Origin: Lachnospiraceae bacterium
Lineage (GTDB): Bacteria; Bacillota; Clostridia; Lachnospirales; Lachnospiraceae
DNA: 42,890 bases
Assembly: GCA_024403485.1 (NCBI GenBank)
Contig: JAKSRT010000007.1
Coordinates: forward strand, 1 to 42,890
Direction: 5' to 3'
Under the pieces are notes generated by a model. It saw only the letters and a list, made by a program, of their open reading frames with translations, was not told where the DNA came from and did not search any database. Every line of letters starts with the position of its first letter. Position 1 is the first letter of the stretch. Positions 42,312 through 42,890 of this stretch are shown here, piece by piece. The position numbers and the translations under genes are program-made.

Positions 42312-42890
42312 ATGGCCGGAATAGGTATTAGACTAAATAAGATTTTCAGTAAAAATTCGATAGTAGCCAGAATATGGGGATGCGGATATTCTGTAGTGGT
42401 TACCATAGCTCCTATGTTGATAATTATTGCAGTAGTTATACTGATGCAGCTGGTTTTGGGCTTTTCAAAACTGGATTATTATACAAGAGAGCTGTATGCG
42501 TGTACGATTTTATATATTTTCATATTCTCACTGCTGACTGCTTCGCCGTTTAACGCGGTTATATCAAGATATATGTCGGACGTTATTTACGAAGAGCGGT
42601 ATGAAGACATTTTTCCTTGTTTTTTTACCGGTTTGACCATTAATACCATATTTTCATTTGTTCCCGCAGTGTTTTTCTGCGTTCATGAGTATTTGGTAGG
42701 CGGAGTTCATATATGGTATGTATTTGCCGGATTTGTTGGCTATATGTGCCTGATGTTTACTTTTTATACAATGTTGTACTTATCCATATGTAAGGATTAC
42801 AAAAAGATATCGCTTTTCTATGTAATAGGTATGACTGTAACTTTTATCCTGTCTCTTATTCTTCATTATATTTTTGGAGTAAGAACGGAT
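42312..42890 (+). CDS. pelG: PelG-type polysaccharide transporter, truncated by window end
   Basis: The frame is open from ATG 42312 (AGAAGGA site just upstream) to the last base, giving 193 residues with no stop. The N-terminus reads MAGIGIRLNKIFSKNSIVA, then several helices in the first half of a Wzx/MATE-like fold, with SPFNAVISRYMSDVIYEE. PelG is the inner-membrane protein that exports the Pel polymer with PelD and PelE. The gene lies 18 bases after pelF, as expected. The C-terminal part of the gene is outside the window. Confidence 0.92.
   Translation, partial: MAGIGIRLNKIFSKNSIVARIWGCGYSVVVTIAPMLIIIAVVILMQLVLGFSKLDYYTRELYACTILYIFIFSLLTASPFNAVISRYMSDVIYEERYEDIFPCFFTGLTINTIFSFVPAVFFCVHEYLVGGVHIWYVFAGFVGYMCLMFTFYTMLYLSICKDYKKISLFYVIGMTVTFILSLILHYIFGVRTD

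Overview
The window looks like chromosome of a low-GC Gram-positive anaerobe, most likely a gut or rumen Lachnospiraceae-type Clostridium. This is inferred from the AT-rich codon use, the anaerobic glycerol-3-phosphate gene set with a DUF1667 protein, ECF-type transport, GH53 galactanases, and Shine-Dalgarno-rich, tightly overlapping operons. No rRNA, tRNA, CRISPR array, transposase or phage gene was seen.

Layout. 2-886 is the 3' end of rpoC, closed by a strong terminator that also serves the convergent operon 5522-943 (minus). That operon encodes an ECF sigma factor, a one-helix membrane protein, a transglutaminase-like lipoprotein, a GspF/PilC platform protein and four small pseudopilin-like proteins. 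5657-10749 (plus) has a small membrane protein, then a glycerol-3-phosphate oxidation operon (FAD dehydrogenase, FAD/NAD oxidoreductase, DUF1667 protein, glycerol kinase). A MATE exporter (minus) follows, then a large Lys/Glu-rich surface protein, a HisC-like aminotransferase, a small exporter, a SAM methyltransferase and Hsp33.

17429-18113 has no convincing gene. It holds a terminator, a chain of perfect hairpins and a tandem repeat with an exact 72-bp period. Next is a galactan-use operon (18114-24343): secreted GH53, LacI regulator, an unrecognised 617-residue protein, a zinc-ribbon protein and an intracellular GH53. All five genes overlap, and a consensus promoter with a LacI-type operator lies in front.

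24473-28919 is a compact operon: a 102-residue lipoprotein with three YGPPE motifs, a radical SAM/SPASM protein, a GNAT-like protein and a hybrid sensor kinase. It looks like a peptide or lipoprotein modification system. MgtC (minus) and an ECF vitamin-type transporter (S component, double ATPase, T component) follow.

From 33301 to the end is a Pel-like exopolysaccharide operon: a PqqD-like protein, a PelD-like c-di-GMP receptor fused to an epimerase-like domain that lacks the usual catalytic pair, PelE-like, a large multi-helix membrane protein, a DUF2194-like protein, PelF and the start of PelG (cut by the window end). The two most interesting regions are the YGPPE/radical SAM operon and this variant Pel locus.
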